A stretch of DNA of 13,326 nucleotides from Vulcanimicrobiia bacterium (GTDB lineage Bacteria; Eremiobacterota; Eremiobacteria; Baltobacterales; Baltobacteraceae): positions 1-13,326 of the forward strand of contig JAMXLG010000097.1 in NCBI GenBank assembly GCA_024281135.1, written 5' to 3'. The stretch's first letter is position 1. The number at the start of each line of letters is the position of its first letter. The position numbers and the translations under genes were made by a program. Under the pieces are notes generated by a model. That model was not told where the DNA came from and ran no database searches. It saw nothing but the letters and a program-made list of their open reading frames with translations. Below, one piece after another: positions 7,092-13,326 of the stretch.

Positions 7092-7783
7092 CGTCTACGC
7101 TCGCTATCACGCGAAGCGAAGTGCCGCCCGGGCTGGTTGCCATCCCCGTTCGTACGCGTCTGGTGCGCCCGAACGACGATCTGGTGTCGCTCGTTGCCGA
7201 TTGCGTTCGTGGTATCGCTCGCGAAGGCGACGTGCTTGCGGTTTCCGAAACGGCGGTCGCGATCGCGCAGGGCGAGTTCGTTCCCGCCGAATTCGTTCGT
7301 CCGTCGAAGCTTGCGTACGCGCTCTCGCGTCGTGCCGGTGCACTCGCGACGATCAATCAGCCCGAATCGCTGCAACTCGTGATCGATGAAGTCGGACCGT
7401 GGAAAGTTGTGTACGCGGCAACAATGCACATCCTCGGACGGCTGCGCGGCAAGCGCGGTGCGTTCTACGAAGTCATGGGCGAAGCGATTACCGCGCTTGA
7501 CGGGTACACGGGAACGATGCCGCCCTACGAACGCGCAATCGTCTTTGCGCCGCGCGAACCCGACGCGTTCGCTCAAGCGGTGTTCGAACGCACCGGCGTC
7601 GGTTGCACGGTCGTCGATGCAAACGATTTGGAGAAGGCGAAGGTACTCGGTGCTTCGCAGGGTGTGAACCGGAACGTCGTCGAGCGATCGCTGCTCGACA
7701 ATCCGCACGGCAACGGCGACGAACAGACGCCGATCGTCGTGCTCAAGTGGCGAGCAGAGGGAGCAAATCCGCTGTGGACCTGA
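7088..7783 (+). CDS. CofE-like F420-0:gamma-glutamyl ligase family protein, embedded in the dcw operon
   Basis: This 231-residue protein resembles the F420-0:L-glutamate ligase (CofE) family, which ligates glutamate to the lactyl carboxylate of F420-0 using GTP. The N-terminal part IPVRTRLVRPNDDLVSLV (19-36), then EGDVLAVSETAVAIAQGE (46-63), follows the CofE pattern of 'xPGDDL ... GDVLVVxxKxVSxAEG', with Glu54 and Gln61 replacing more usual residues. Near the C-terminus is a polar block DNPHGNGDEQTPI (204-216), which looks like a conserved functional loop. I cannot place the GTP, metal and F420-0 ligands of classical CofE with confidence, so substrate and activity are open. No signal peptide or membrane segment is visible, so it should be cytoplasmic. 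The GTG start overlaps the murF stop (GTGA), and its 3' end overlaps mraY by 10 nt and carries mraY's ribosome binding site. Such tight coupling implies co-expression with peptidoglycan precursor enzymes. It could be a true CofE, or a related ligase acting on a cell-wall intermediate. Confidence 0.65.
   Translation: MTSTLAITRSEVPPGLVAIPVRTRLVRPNDDLVSLVADCVRGIAREGDVLAVSETAVAIAQGEFVPAEFVRPSKLAYALSRRAGALATINQPESLQLVIDEVGPWKVVYAATMHILGRLRGKRGAFYEVMGEAITALDGYTGTMPPYERAIVFAPREPDAFAQAVFERTGVGCTVVDANDLEKAKVLGASQGVNRNVVERSLLDNPHGNGDEQTPIVVLKWRAEGANPLWT
7756..7763 (+). promoter_or_regulatory. ribosome binding site for mraY inside the preceding gene
   Basis: AGAGGGAG (7756-7763) is 10 nt before GTG 7774. 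It supports 7774 over the in-frame GTG at 7747, which has no comparable purine-rich element upstream. The site lies within the last codons of the CofE-like gene. Confidence 0.55.
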
Positions 7784-8736
7784 CGTTTGTTGTGACGCGC
7801 GTACTTGCAGGGTTCGCCATCGTCGCGCTCGGCGGGATTGTCGCTTTGCCGCTGTTGCGCAGCCTGCAGTTCAAGCAGCACGCGTACGAAGACGCTCCCG
7901 AAACGCATAAAAAGAAGACCGGAACACCGACCATGGGCGGCGTGCTCTTTGCACTTGCGATGCTCCCGATGGCGGCGAGTTTGAAGGTCCCGTTTGAAGC
8001 GCAGCTCCTCATGCTCGTATTACTCTGCGCGCTGATCGGCTTCGTCGACGACTTTATGGGGATCAAACGCGGCCGCAACCTTGGTCTGCGGGCGCGTACG
8101 AAATTCCTCGCGACCGCGCTCGTTGCGATCGTCTTCCTGCGCGGGATCAGCGATTCGTATTCAATCTTTCCGCGCGACGTGATTTTCCACGCCGGCAGCT
8201 TTGCGTTGACGGTTCCGCACTGGTTGTGGCTGCTACTCGGGATCATTGCCGTGACCGGAACGATACACGCGGTTAATCTGACCGACGGTCTCGACGGTCT
8301 TGCAACGGGTACGATGTTACCGCCGCTCGTTGTGCTTGCAGCGATCGGGTTTGCACTACCGCTCGTCGCGCCGACCGAAGCAGCGCTGCTCGGCATAGGC
8401 GCGTGTCTCGGCTTCCTTCTCTATAACCGCCATCCCGCGAAGATGTTCATGGGTGATACAGGATCGCTTGCGCTCGGTGGACTGCTCTCGGGTATTGCGA
8501 TTCTCGAAGGCGAGATGCTGCTGTTAATTCTGATCGGTGGCGTGTTCGTCGCAGAAGCGCTCTCGGTAATTCTCCAAGTTTGGTACTTCAAAGTGACCGG
8601 CGGGAAACGCATTTTCCGCATGTCGCCGTTGCACCATCATTTCGAACTCGGCGGTTTGCCGGAGACGGCGGTCACCGTTCGATTCTGGGCAGCGTCACTG
8701 GTTCTCTCGCTCCTTGGATGGGTTCTCGTTCGATGA
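7774..8736 (+). CDS. mraY: phospho-N-acetylmuramoyl-pentapeptide-transferase MraY
   Basis: This 320-residue polytopic inner-membrane enzyme transfers phospho-MurNAc-pentapeptide from UDP to undecaprenyl phosphate, making lipid I. Family landmarks are intact: KKKTGTPTMGG (GTPTMGG at 50-56), the Asp pair FVDDF (Asp92-Asp93), NLTDGLDGL (168-176), NRHPAKMFMGDTGS and the catalytic-site LHHHFE (His287-289). About ten hydrophobic segments are visible. The frame is open far upstream (to 7603), but that stretch is Arg-rich shadow sequence of the CofE-like gene. The start is set at GTG 7774 by the ribosome binding site and by family length, with GTG 7747 as the alternative. The stop overlaps murD in ATGA. 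Confidence 0.97.
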   Translation: MDLTFVVTRVLAGFAIVALGGIVALPLLRSLQFKQHAYEDAPETHKKKTGTPTMGGVLFALAMLPMAASLKVPFEAQLLMLVLLCALIGFVDDFMGIKRGRNLGLRARTKFLATALVAIVFLRGISDSYSIFPRDVIFHAGSFALTVPHWLWLLLGIIAVTGTIHAVNLTDGLDGLATGTMLPPLVVLAAIGFALPLVAPTEAALLGIGACLGFLLYNRHPAKMFMGDTGSLALGGLLSGIAILEGEMLLLILIGGVFVAEALSVILQVWYFKVTGGKRIFRMSPLHHHFELGGLPETAVTVRFWAASLVLSLLGWVLVR

Positions 8737-10127
8737 TGAGTTTTGATTCGCGCGAAACAGCCTTAGTTATCGGACTCGGAAAAAGCGGTCTTGCGTGCGT
8801 CGACGTCCTGCGTTCGCGCGGCGCGACCGTATTTGCAACCGACGAAAAGCCGACGGATGAATTGGGAGGCGCGATTGCCGCGGTCGCGGCTGCGGGCGCA
8901 ACGTTCGTCGCGCCGGACGATCTTCGATCGATTGTCGGGCGTATCACGTCCGCGATACTTTCGCCGGGGGTACCGCTCACGTCGCCCGTTGTACGGGCCG
9001 TGCAAACAGAGAATATTCCGGTCGTCGGTGAGATCGAACTCTCTTACCGCTTGTGCAAGGCGCCGATCGTTGCCGTTACCGGAACGAAGGGCAAGTCTAC
9101 GACGACGGCGCTTATCGGACATTTGCTTCGCGAATGCGGTAAGAGCGTGCGCGTCGGTGGAAACATCGGCAATCCGCTGATCAACGAGGTCCTCGACGCG
9201 ACGGCAGACGATTGGGTCGTCGCCGAAGTCTCCTCGTTCCAGCTCGAGACGATTCGTTCGTTCAAGCCGCGCGTGGCGGTCCTGCTCAACGTGGCACCGG
9301 ACCATCTGGACCGCTATCACTCGATGGACGAGTACGCCGAAGCGAAGTTCCGCATCTTCGCCAATCAATCGTTCGGCGATTTCTTCGTAGGCAATCTCGA
9401 TGACGAGCGCATCGCCACGCTCGAGACGGATACGGGCGACCCGCGCATGGCGTCGCGGCAATTGTGGTTCACGCTCCACGATCGCCATGACCGCGCGACG
9501 ATTTACCTGCACAACCAACAAGTCACGTACGCGCCGATCGCCGGCGATCCGCGTCCGATTGCCGTTATCGCAACTGATGAGATTCCGCTCGCCGGCTTGC
9601 ACAACGTCCAGAACGTGATGGCGGCGTTGTTGGCGGCTTTCGCCGTCGGTTGCGACGTTGCGCAGCTGCGGGAAGCGGTCAAGACGTTCCGGCCGATGCC
9701 ACACCGCTTGGAGCCGGTCGCGGAGATCGACGGCGTGCTCTATGTCGATGATTCTAAGTCGACGAATCCCGGCTCGGTGATCGCTGCGTTGCGCGCGTAC
9801 GACCGGCCGACGATTCTGATTGCGGGCGGCCGTTCGAAGGGCACGGACTTCATTGAATTGGGCGTTGCCATTCGTCAACGCGCCAAGACGCTCGTTGTTA
9901 TCGGCGAAGCCGCTGACGAGATCGCGCAGCATGCGCGGAGCGTGCCGACGATTCGCGCCGCATCGATGGAAGAAGCCGTCGCCAAGGCACGCGAGGTCGC
10001 CGACTCAGGCGACGTCGTGCTCCTCTCACCCGGTTGCGCATCTTTTGACATGTTCCGCTCCGCCGAACATCGCGGCGAAACGTTCGTCGCCGCCGTGAAC
10101 GCGTTACGAGAGACTGCTGATGCGTAA
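8733..10127 (+). CDS. murD: UDP-N-acetylmuramoyl-L-alanine:D-glutamate ligase MurD
   Basis: This 464-residue Mur ligase adds D-Glu to UDP-MurNAc-L-Ala. The N-domain begins with a Rossmann-like GLGKSGLA. The P-loop is VTGTKGKSTTT (K121). Lys205 in MDEYAEAKFRIF is the expected carbamylated Lys. The C-domain carries YVDDSKSTNPGS and the closing LLSPGCASFDMF typical of MurD. The frame is open back to 8580, but ATG 8733 overlaps the mraY stop in ATGA and gives the family N-terminus; ATG 8736 is equally possible. The 3' end overlaps ftsW by 8 nt. Confidence 0.97.
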   Translation: MMSFDSRETALVIGLGKSGLACVDVLRSRGATVFATDEKPTDELGGAIAAVAAAGATFVAPDDLRSIVGRITSAILSPGVPLTSPVVRAVQTENIPVVGEIELSYRLCKAPIVAVTGTKGKSTTTALIGHLLRECGKSVRVGGNIGNPLINEVLDATADDWVVAEVSSFQLETIRSFKPRVAVLLNVAPDHLDRYHSMDEYAEAKFRIFANQSFGDFFVGNLDDERIATLETDTGDPRMASRQLWFTLHDRHDRATIYLHNQQVTYAPIAGDPRPIAVIATDEIPLAGLHNVQNVMAALLAAFAVGCDVAQLREAVKTFRPMPHRLEPVAEIDGVLYVDDSKSTNPGSVIAALRAYDRPTILIAGGRSKGTDFIELGVAIRQRAKTLVVIGEAADEIAQHARSVPTIRAASMEEAVAKAREVADSGDVVLLSPGCASFDMFRSAEHRGETFVAAVNALRETADA

Positions 10128-11295
10128 CGCAGCGCGTCTGGCCGAGCGCCCACGCTACGACACGCGGGAACACGCGAGTCTACGTTCGTACGTGGCGGCG
10201 CCGCCGGATACGCTGCTGTTTGCTGCCGTTGCTGCGCTTGTCGGCATCGGCTTGGTGATGATCTTCTCCGCTTCGAGTGCAACGGCGTACGCCGAACATC
10301 ACGACGTCGCGTTTTATCTGAAGCGCCAATTCTTGTGGCTCGCTGCGGGACTCACGTGCGCGTTCTTCGCCTATCGCACGGACTATCACAAGCTCAGGCA
10401 GGCAGCGCCCTACATTTTGCTCGGTTCGATTCTCTCGTTGCTTGCCGTGCTGGTCCCGCACGTCGGCATGGTCGTGAACGGCGCACGTCGGTGGATCGGT
10501 TTTTCTGCAATCAGTTTTCAGCCGTCGGAATTTGCGAAACTTGCGATCATCGTCTATCTGTCTGCGATGCTTGCAAGCCGCGGCGACCGTATCACGTCGC
10601 TCGCGAAGGGGCTCTTCCCGCTCTGCGTTCCGGTGTTCTTGATGGCGGTGCTCGTCTTGAAAGAACCTGATATGGGAACGGCGAGCTTGCTCATCATGAT
10701 TTCGTTCGCGATGTTTTTCGCTGCAGGCGCGCGCCTGCCGCATTTGGCGGCGATCGTGCTTGCGACGGTGCCGCCCGCATTGATCACGATTCTCGCGAAC
10801 CAATATCAACGCGCGCGCGTGTTCGCGTTCATCAATCCCTGGCGCGACCCGCAGAACACGGGATTTCACATCGTTCAGTCGCTGCTCGCGCTCGGAAGCG
10901 GCGGCTTGATGGGCGTCGGTTTGGGGGCTTCGCGCGCGAAGTTCTTCTATCTCCCGGAGCAGTACACGGACTTCATCTTCTCAGTTATCGGTGAAGAGCT
11001 TGGATTGATGGGAACGGTCGCGGTGGTCGTGCTCTTCCTCGTGCTTGCGTATCGTGCCGTCAGGATCGCAATTGCAGCGCCGGATCGCATGGGGTTCTTT
11101 CTCGCGATCGGTTCGATGGCACTTATCACGGTTCAAGCCTTCATCAATATCGGCGTCGTGACGTCGTCGTGGCCGGTCACCGGCGTGCCGTTGCCGTTCA
11201 TTTCGTTCGGCGGAAGTTCGCTCATCGTGAATCTCGTCGCCGTTGCTCTCATCATGAATGTCGGCCGGCATCGCCGGCTTTCGCGCGCACAGTGA
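10120..11295 (+). CDS. ftsW: septal peptidoglycan glycosyltransferase FtsW (SEDS family)
   Basis: This 391-residue SEDS membrane protein polymerises lipid II at the septum with FtsI. A cytoplasmic N-terminus of about 28 residues precedes roughly ten transmembrane helices. Family motifs present are RRWIGFSAISFQPSEFAK, KEPDMGTASLL, NPWRDPQNTGFHIVQS and PEQYTDFIFSVIGEELG (279-295), where Asp284 aligns with the catalytic Asp of SEDS enzymes. SSWPVTGVPLPFISFGGSS is near the C-terminus. FtsW is preferred over RodA because of the PEQYTDFIFSVIGEE version of the motif and the place between murD and murG. The ATG start lies inside murD (8-nt overlap) and the stop overlaps murG in GTGA. Confidence 0.96.
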   Translation: MRNAARLAERPRYDTREHASLRSYVAAPPDTLLFAAVAALVGIGLVMIFSASSATAYAEHHDVAFYLKRQFLWLAAGLTCAFFAYRTDYHKLRQAAPYILLGSILSLLAVLVPHVGMVVNGARRWIGFSAISFQPSEFAKLAIIVYLSAMLASRGDRITSLAKGLFPLCVPVFLMAVLVLKEPDMGTASLLIMISFAMFFAAGARLPHLAAIVLATVPPALITILANQYQRARVFAFINPWRDPQNTGFHIVQSLLALGSGGLMGVGLGASRAKFFYLPEQYTDFIFSVIGEELGLMGTVAVVVLFLVLAYRAVRIAIAAPDRMGFFLAIGSMALITVQAFINIGVVTSSWPVTGVPLPFISFGGSSLIVNLVAVALIMNVGRHRRLSRAQ

Positions 11296-12389
11296 ACGTC
11301 GTCTTTACTGGAGGCGGCACCGGCGGGCATCTCTACCCGGCTATTGCAATTGCAGATGCGCTTCGCGCGCGCGGCGCGTCGATTACGTTCATCGGAACGA
11401 AAGACCGTCTCGAAGCGACGATCGTGCCGCGAGCCGGATATCGTCTCGTCACCGTTGCCAGCGGCCCACTCACGCGCGCGTCGGCAGGCAAAATCGCCCG
11501 TTCGGGCCTTGCGAATTCACTCGGAACGATCCAGGCGGCACGAGCGCTCGCGCGTCTTAAACCGGATATCATCATTGCTACCGGCGGCTACGTGTGTTTC
11601 CCGGTCGTGCTTGCAGCAGCGATCATGCGCAAACATCCGATCGCACTCGTGGAACCGAACGCGCATCCGGGTTTGACCAATCGCGTCTTAGCATCGCTCG
11701 TCGACGAGGTATGGGGCGCCTTTCCCGAAGCCGATCCCCACTTCAAAGGAAAGTACCTTTACACCGGGATTCCCGTTCGCTCGACGCTGCGTACGTTGCC
11801 GTCGCGCGATGACGCGGTCACGCGGCTCGGACTCTCGGCAAAACGCCATACGATTCTTGCGATGGGCGGAAGTCAAGGAGCGCGATCGATCAACGACGCG
11901 TTGACATCGCTCGTGCAATCCGGCGGCTTGCCGGATGGATGGCAACTCATTCACGTCACAGGTGAAAGGGAATACGATCGCGTGCGCCACGCGCTTGACG
12001 GAACCACCGCTCCACCCTCCGTGCGTCCGTACTTGCACGATATGACGGACGCGTATGCGGCTGCGGATCTCGTTCTTGCGCGAGCCGGTGCTTCGACACT
12101 CGGCGAATTAAATGCGACAGGAAAACCGGCGGTACTAGTTCCGTATCCGCATGCAGCGGACGATCATCAACGCGCAAATGCAGAAATGGTCGCACGTTCG
12201 GGTGCTGCTGTTGTCGTCGACGATCGAGAACTCGTTGCCGGAAAATTGCGCGGCGTGCTCGCCGACGTGACGCAGCCGAGCCGTTTAGCAGCGCTGCGCA
12301 CGGCGGCCGAGCGTGCGCGTGCTGTCAATCCTGTTGCGACTATTCTCGCCCGGGTCGATTCGCTGATCGCACGGAACAGGCTGAAATAA
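11292..12389 (+). CDS. murG: undecaprenyldiphospho-muramoylpentapeptide beta-N-acetylglucosaminyltransferase MurG
   Basis: This 365-residue GT-B glycosyltransferase adds GlcNAc to lipid I on the cytoplasmic membrane face, giving lipid II. The N-terminal glycine loop is GGGTGGHLYPAIAIA (7-21) and a second one is MGGSQGAR (191-198). IATGGYVCFPV and EPNAHPGLTN follow the family, with EPN in place of the more common EQN. The UDP-GlcNAc site region ARAGASTLGELNATGKPAV, then PYPHAADDHQ, is intact. The frame is open upstream to 11169, but this is ftsW shadow; GTG 11292 overlaps the ftsW stop (GTGA) and begins the protein as MNVVFTGGG. The TAA stop shares one base with the murC ATG. Confidence 0.97.
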   Translation: MNVVFTGGGTGGHLYPAIAIADALRARGASITFIGTKDRLEATIVPRAGYRLVTVASGPLTRASAGKIARSGLANSLGTIQAARALARLKPDIIIATGGYVCFPVVLAAAIMRKHPIALVEPNAHPGLTNRVLASLVDEVWGAFPEADPHFKGKYLYTGIPVRSTLRTLPSRDDAVTRLGLSAKRHTILAMGGSQGARSINDALTSLVQSGGLPDGWQLIHVTGEREYDRVRHALDGTTAPPSVRPYLHDMTDAYAAADLVLARAGASTLGELNATGKPAVLVPYPHAADDHQRANAEMVARSGAAVVVDDRELVAGKLRGVLADVTQPSRLAALRTAAERARAVNPVATILARVDSLIARNRLK

Positions 12390-13326
12390 TGCGCACCGTA
12401 CACTTCGTCGGCGTGGGCGGCATCGGAATGAGCGCAATTGCGCGCATTCTTCTTGCACGCGGCGCACGCGTGAGCGGTTCCGATGTAAAAGAAACGCCCC
12501 TCATCGGCCGTCTGCGCGAAGAAGGTGTCGCGGTGAGTATTGGGCACGATGCCGCGAACATTGACGGCGCCGACACCATCGTTGTCAGTTCCGCGATCGA
12601 TCGGCGCAATCCCGAATATATTGCAGCGCAACGCGCCAAGGTGCCTATTCTTCATCGCGGTGAGATTTTGGCGCAACTGATCCGCGAGCGTCACGGAATC
12701 GCCGTGTGTGGAACGCATGGAAAAACCACGACGACCGCGATGGTGCATTCCGTGTTGCGCGCGGGTGACGTCGATGCGAGTCTGGTGTTAGGCGGTATCG
12801 ACGGCGTTCTCGGCACGAACGCGCACGACGGAACCTCCGAGTGGTTTGTCACGGAAGCGGATGAATCGGACGGATCGTTTGCATTGCTCGATCCGTCGAT
12901 TGCGATCGTCAACAACATCGAAAACGATCATTTGCAAAGCGACGACGAATTGCCGCAGCTCGTGCGCGCATTTGAAGAGTTTCTGGCGAAGCTCCCACCG
13001 GACGGGACTGCCGTCATCGGCGTGGACGATCCGCTCGCCGCATCGCTCGAAGATCGTGCGCGAACGGCAAAGACGGTTACGTTCGGGTTTGGTCCGCGCG
13101 CAACGATTCGCGCAACAAATCTTCGCGCCGAAGGACTCGGGACGACGTTCGACGTGCTAGCAGGCGGCGTCTGTCTCGGTACGATTGAACTCACCGTACC
13201 CGGCGCGATCAACGTTCAGAATTCCCTTGCCGCAATCGCCGTGGCGCGCGAACTCGAAGTTCCGTTCGTGCGAATTGCAGAAGGCATGCGCGCATTTCGC
13301 GGCGTGCGGCGGCGTTTTGACATTCT
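12389..13326 (+). CDS. murC: UDP-N-acetylmuramate:L-alanine ligase MurC, 5' part (runs off right edge)
   Basis: ATG 12389 opens a frame that continues to the window end with 312 complete codons. Typical MurC is about 460-490 residues, so roughly a third is missing. The N-terminal UDP-MurNAc domain starts HFVGVGGIGMSAIA (GVGGIGMS at 8-15). The ATP loop is CGTHGKTTTT (K112), followed by EADESDGSF (156-164) and NNIENDHL, where many homologues read TNIDxDHLD. The last residues, GVRRRFD, mark the hinge to the C-terminal domain. MurC adds L-Ala to the lactyl group of UDP-MurNAc, the first stem-peptide step. Its start overlaps the murG stop as TAATG. The usual followers, murB and ftsQ, would lie to the right. 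Confidence 0.96.
   Translation, partial: MRTVHFVGVGGIGMSAIARILLARGARVSGSDVKETPLIGRLREEGVAVSIGHDAANIDGADTIVVSSAIDRRNPEYIAAQRAKVPILHRGEILAQLIRERHGIAVCGTHGKTTTTAMVHSVLRAGDVDASLVLGGIDGVLGTNAHDGTSEWFVTEADESDGSFALLDPSIAIVNNIENDHLQSDDELPQLVRAFEEFLAKLPPDGTAVIGVDDPLAASLEDRARTAKTVTFGFGPRATIRATNLRAEGLGTTFDVLAGGVCLGTIELTVPGAINVQNSLAAIAVARELEVPFVRIAEGMRAFRGVRRRFDI

Larger units (their letters stand above)
613..13326 (+). other. dcw (division and cell wall) operon, 5' portion
   Basis: One promoter candidate at 613-642 precedes eleven co-directional genes plus the start of a twelfth. The gaps are 15 nt (mraZ-rsmH), 6 nt (rsmH-ftsL) and 22 nt (ftsL-ftsI). From ftsI on, all neighbours overlap: 4, 4, 4, 10, 4, 8, 4 and 1 nt. 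No terminator-like hairpin with a T-tract was seen inside. The order follows the classic dcw cluster, except for the CofE-like gene inserted between murF and mraY. Confidence 0.85.

Noticed and set aside
7603..7773. N-terminal extension of mraY
   Set aside because: It is out-of-frame reading of the CofE-like gene, strongly Arg-rich and hydrophilic, unlike the membrane N-terminus of MraY.
8763..9932. Long minus-strand ORF (389 residues) antisense to murD
   Set aside because: Arg-rich composition with no recognisable domain, fully opposite a clear murD. Long antisense frames are expected in GC-rich coding DNA. The same applies to the minus-strand ORFs at 1399-2031, 5838-6689, 6860-7708 and 10180-10869.
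1300..13326. Frequent GCGATCG words, reminiscent of the HIP1 repeats of cyanobacteria
   Set aside because: They mostly fall in frame as Ala-Ile codon pairs (GCG ATC G..) in an organism preferring GCG and ATC. No intergenic copies or ordered spacing were seen.
1..13326. Mobile elements, tRNA or rRNA genes, CRISPR arrays
   Set aside because: None seen. The window is nearly all conserved chromosomal coding sequence, with only one gap over 200 bp (448-681).

Overview
This window is the front part of a bacterial dcw (division and cell wall) cluster, read almost entirely on the + strand: mraZ - rsmH - ftsL - ftsI - murE - murF - (CofE-like ligase) - mraY - murD - ftsW - murG - murC (cut by the right edge). 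On the left, transcribed away from the cluster, is the 5' end of an XRE-type helix-turn-helix protein fused to an NB-ARC/STAND-type ATPase, cut by the left edge.

Organism: the DNA is moderately GC-rich, with frequent GTG and TTG starts and very tight packing. MurE carries the DNPR signature, so the peptidoglycan should contain meso-diaminopimelate. The gene order and the HTH-ATPase neighbour would suit a deep-branching, little-cultured phylum such as Eremiobacterota (WPS-2), Armatimonadota or Chloroflexota. That is only an impression from protein style; the sequence alone does not fix the taxon.

Layout: 1-447 (-) is the truncated regulator. 448-681 is the divergent intergenic region. It holds a candidate promoter for the regulator, two inverted repeats, and a sigma70-like promoter for mraZ whose -10 runs into three GTGGTG repeats spaced exactly 10 bp apart, a probable MraZ autoregulatory site. 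682-2472 is mraZ, rsmH and ftsL with short gaps. 2495-13326 is a chain of nine genes in which every neighbouring pair overlaps by 1-10 nt, so the block is probably one translationally coupled operon.

How the genes work together: MurC, MurD, MurE and MurF build UDP-MurNAc-pentapeptide in the cytoplasm. MraY moves it to undecaprenyl phosphate (lipid I), and MurG adds GlcNAc (lipid II). FtsW polymerises and FtsI cross-links septal peptidoglycan, with FtsL as part of the divisome scaffold. RsmH methylates 16S rRNA, and MraZ is the likely repressor of the operon. The outlier is the 231-residue protein resembling F420-0:gamma-glutamyl ligase (CofE), placed exactly between murF and mraY and overlapping both. 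It is the best candidate in this window for something not yet described; the other genes are a conventional dcw set.
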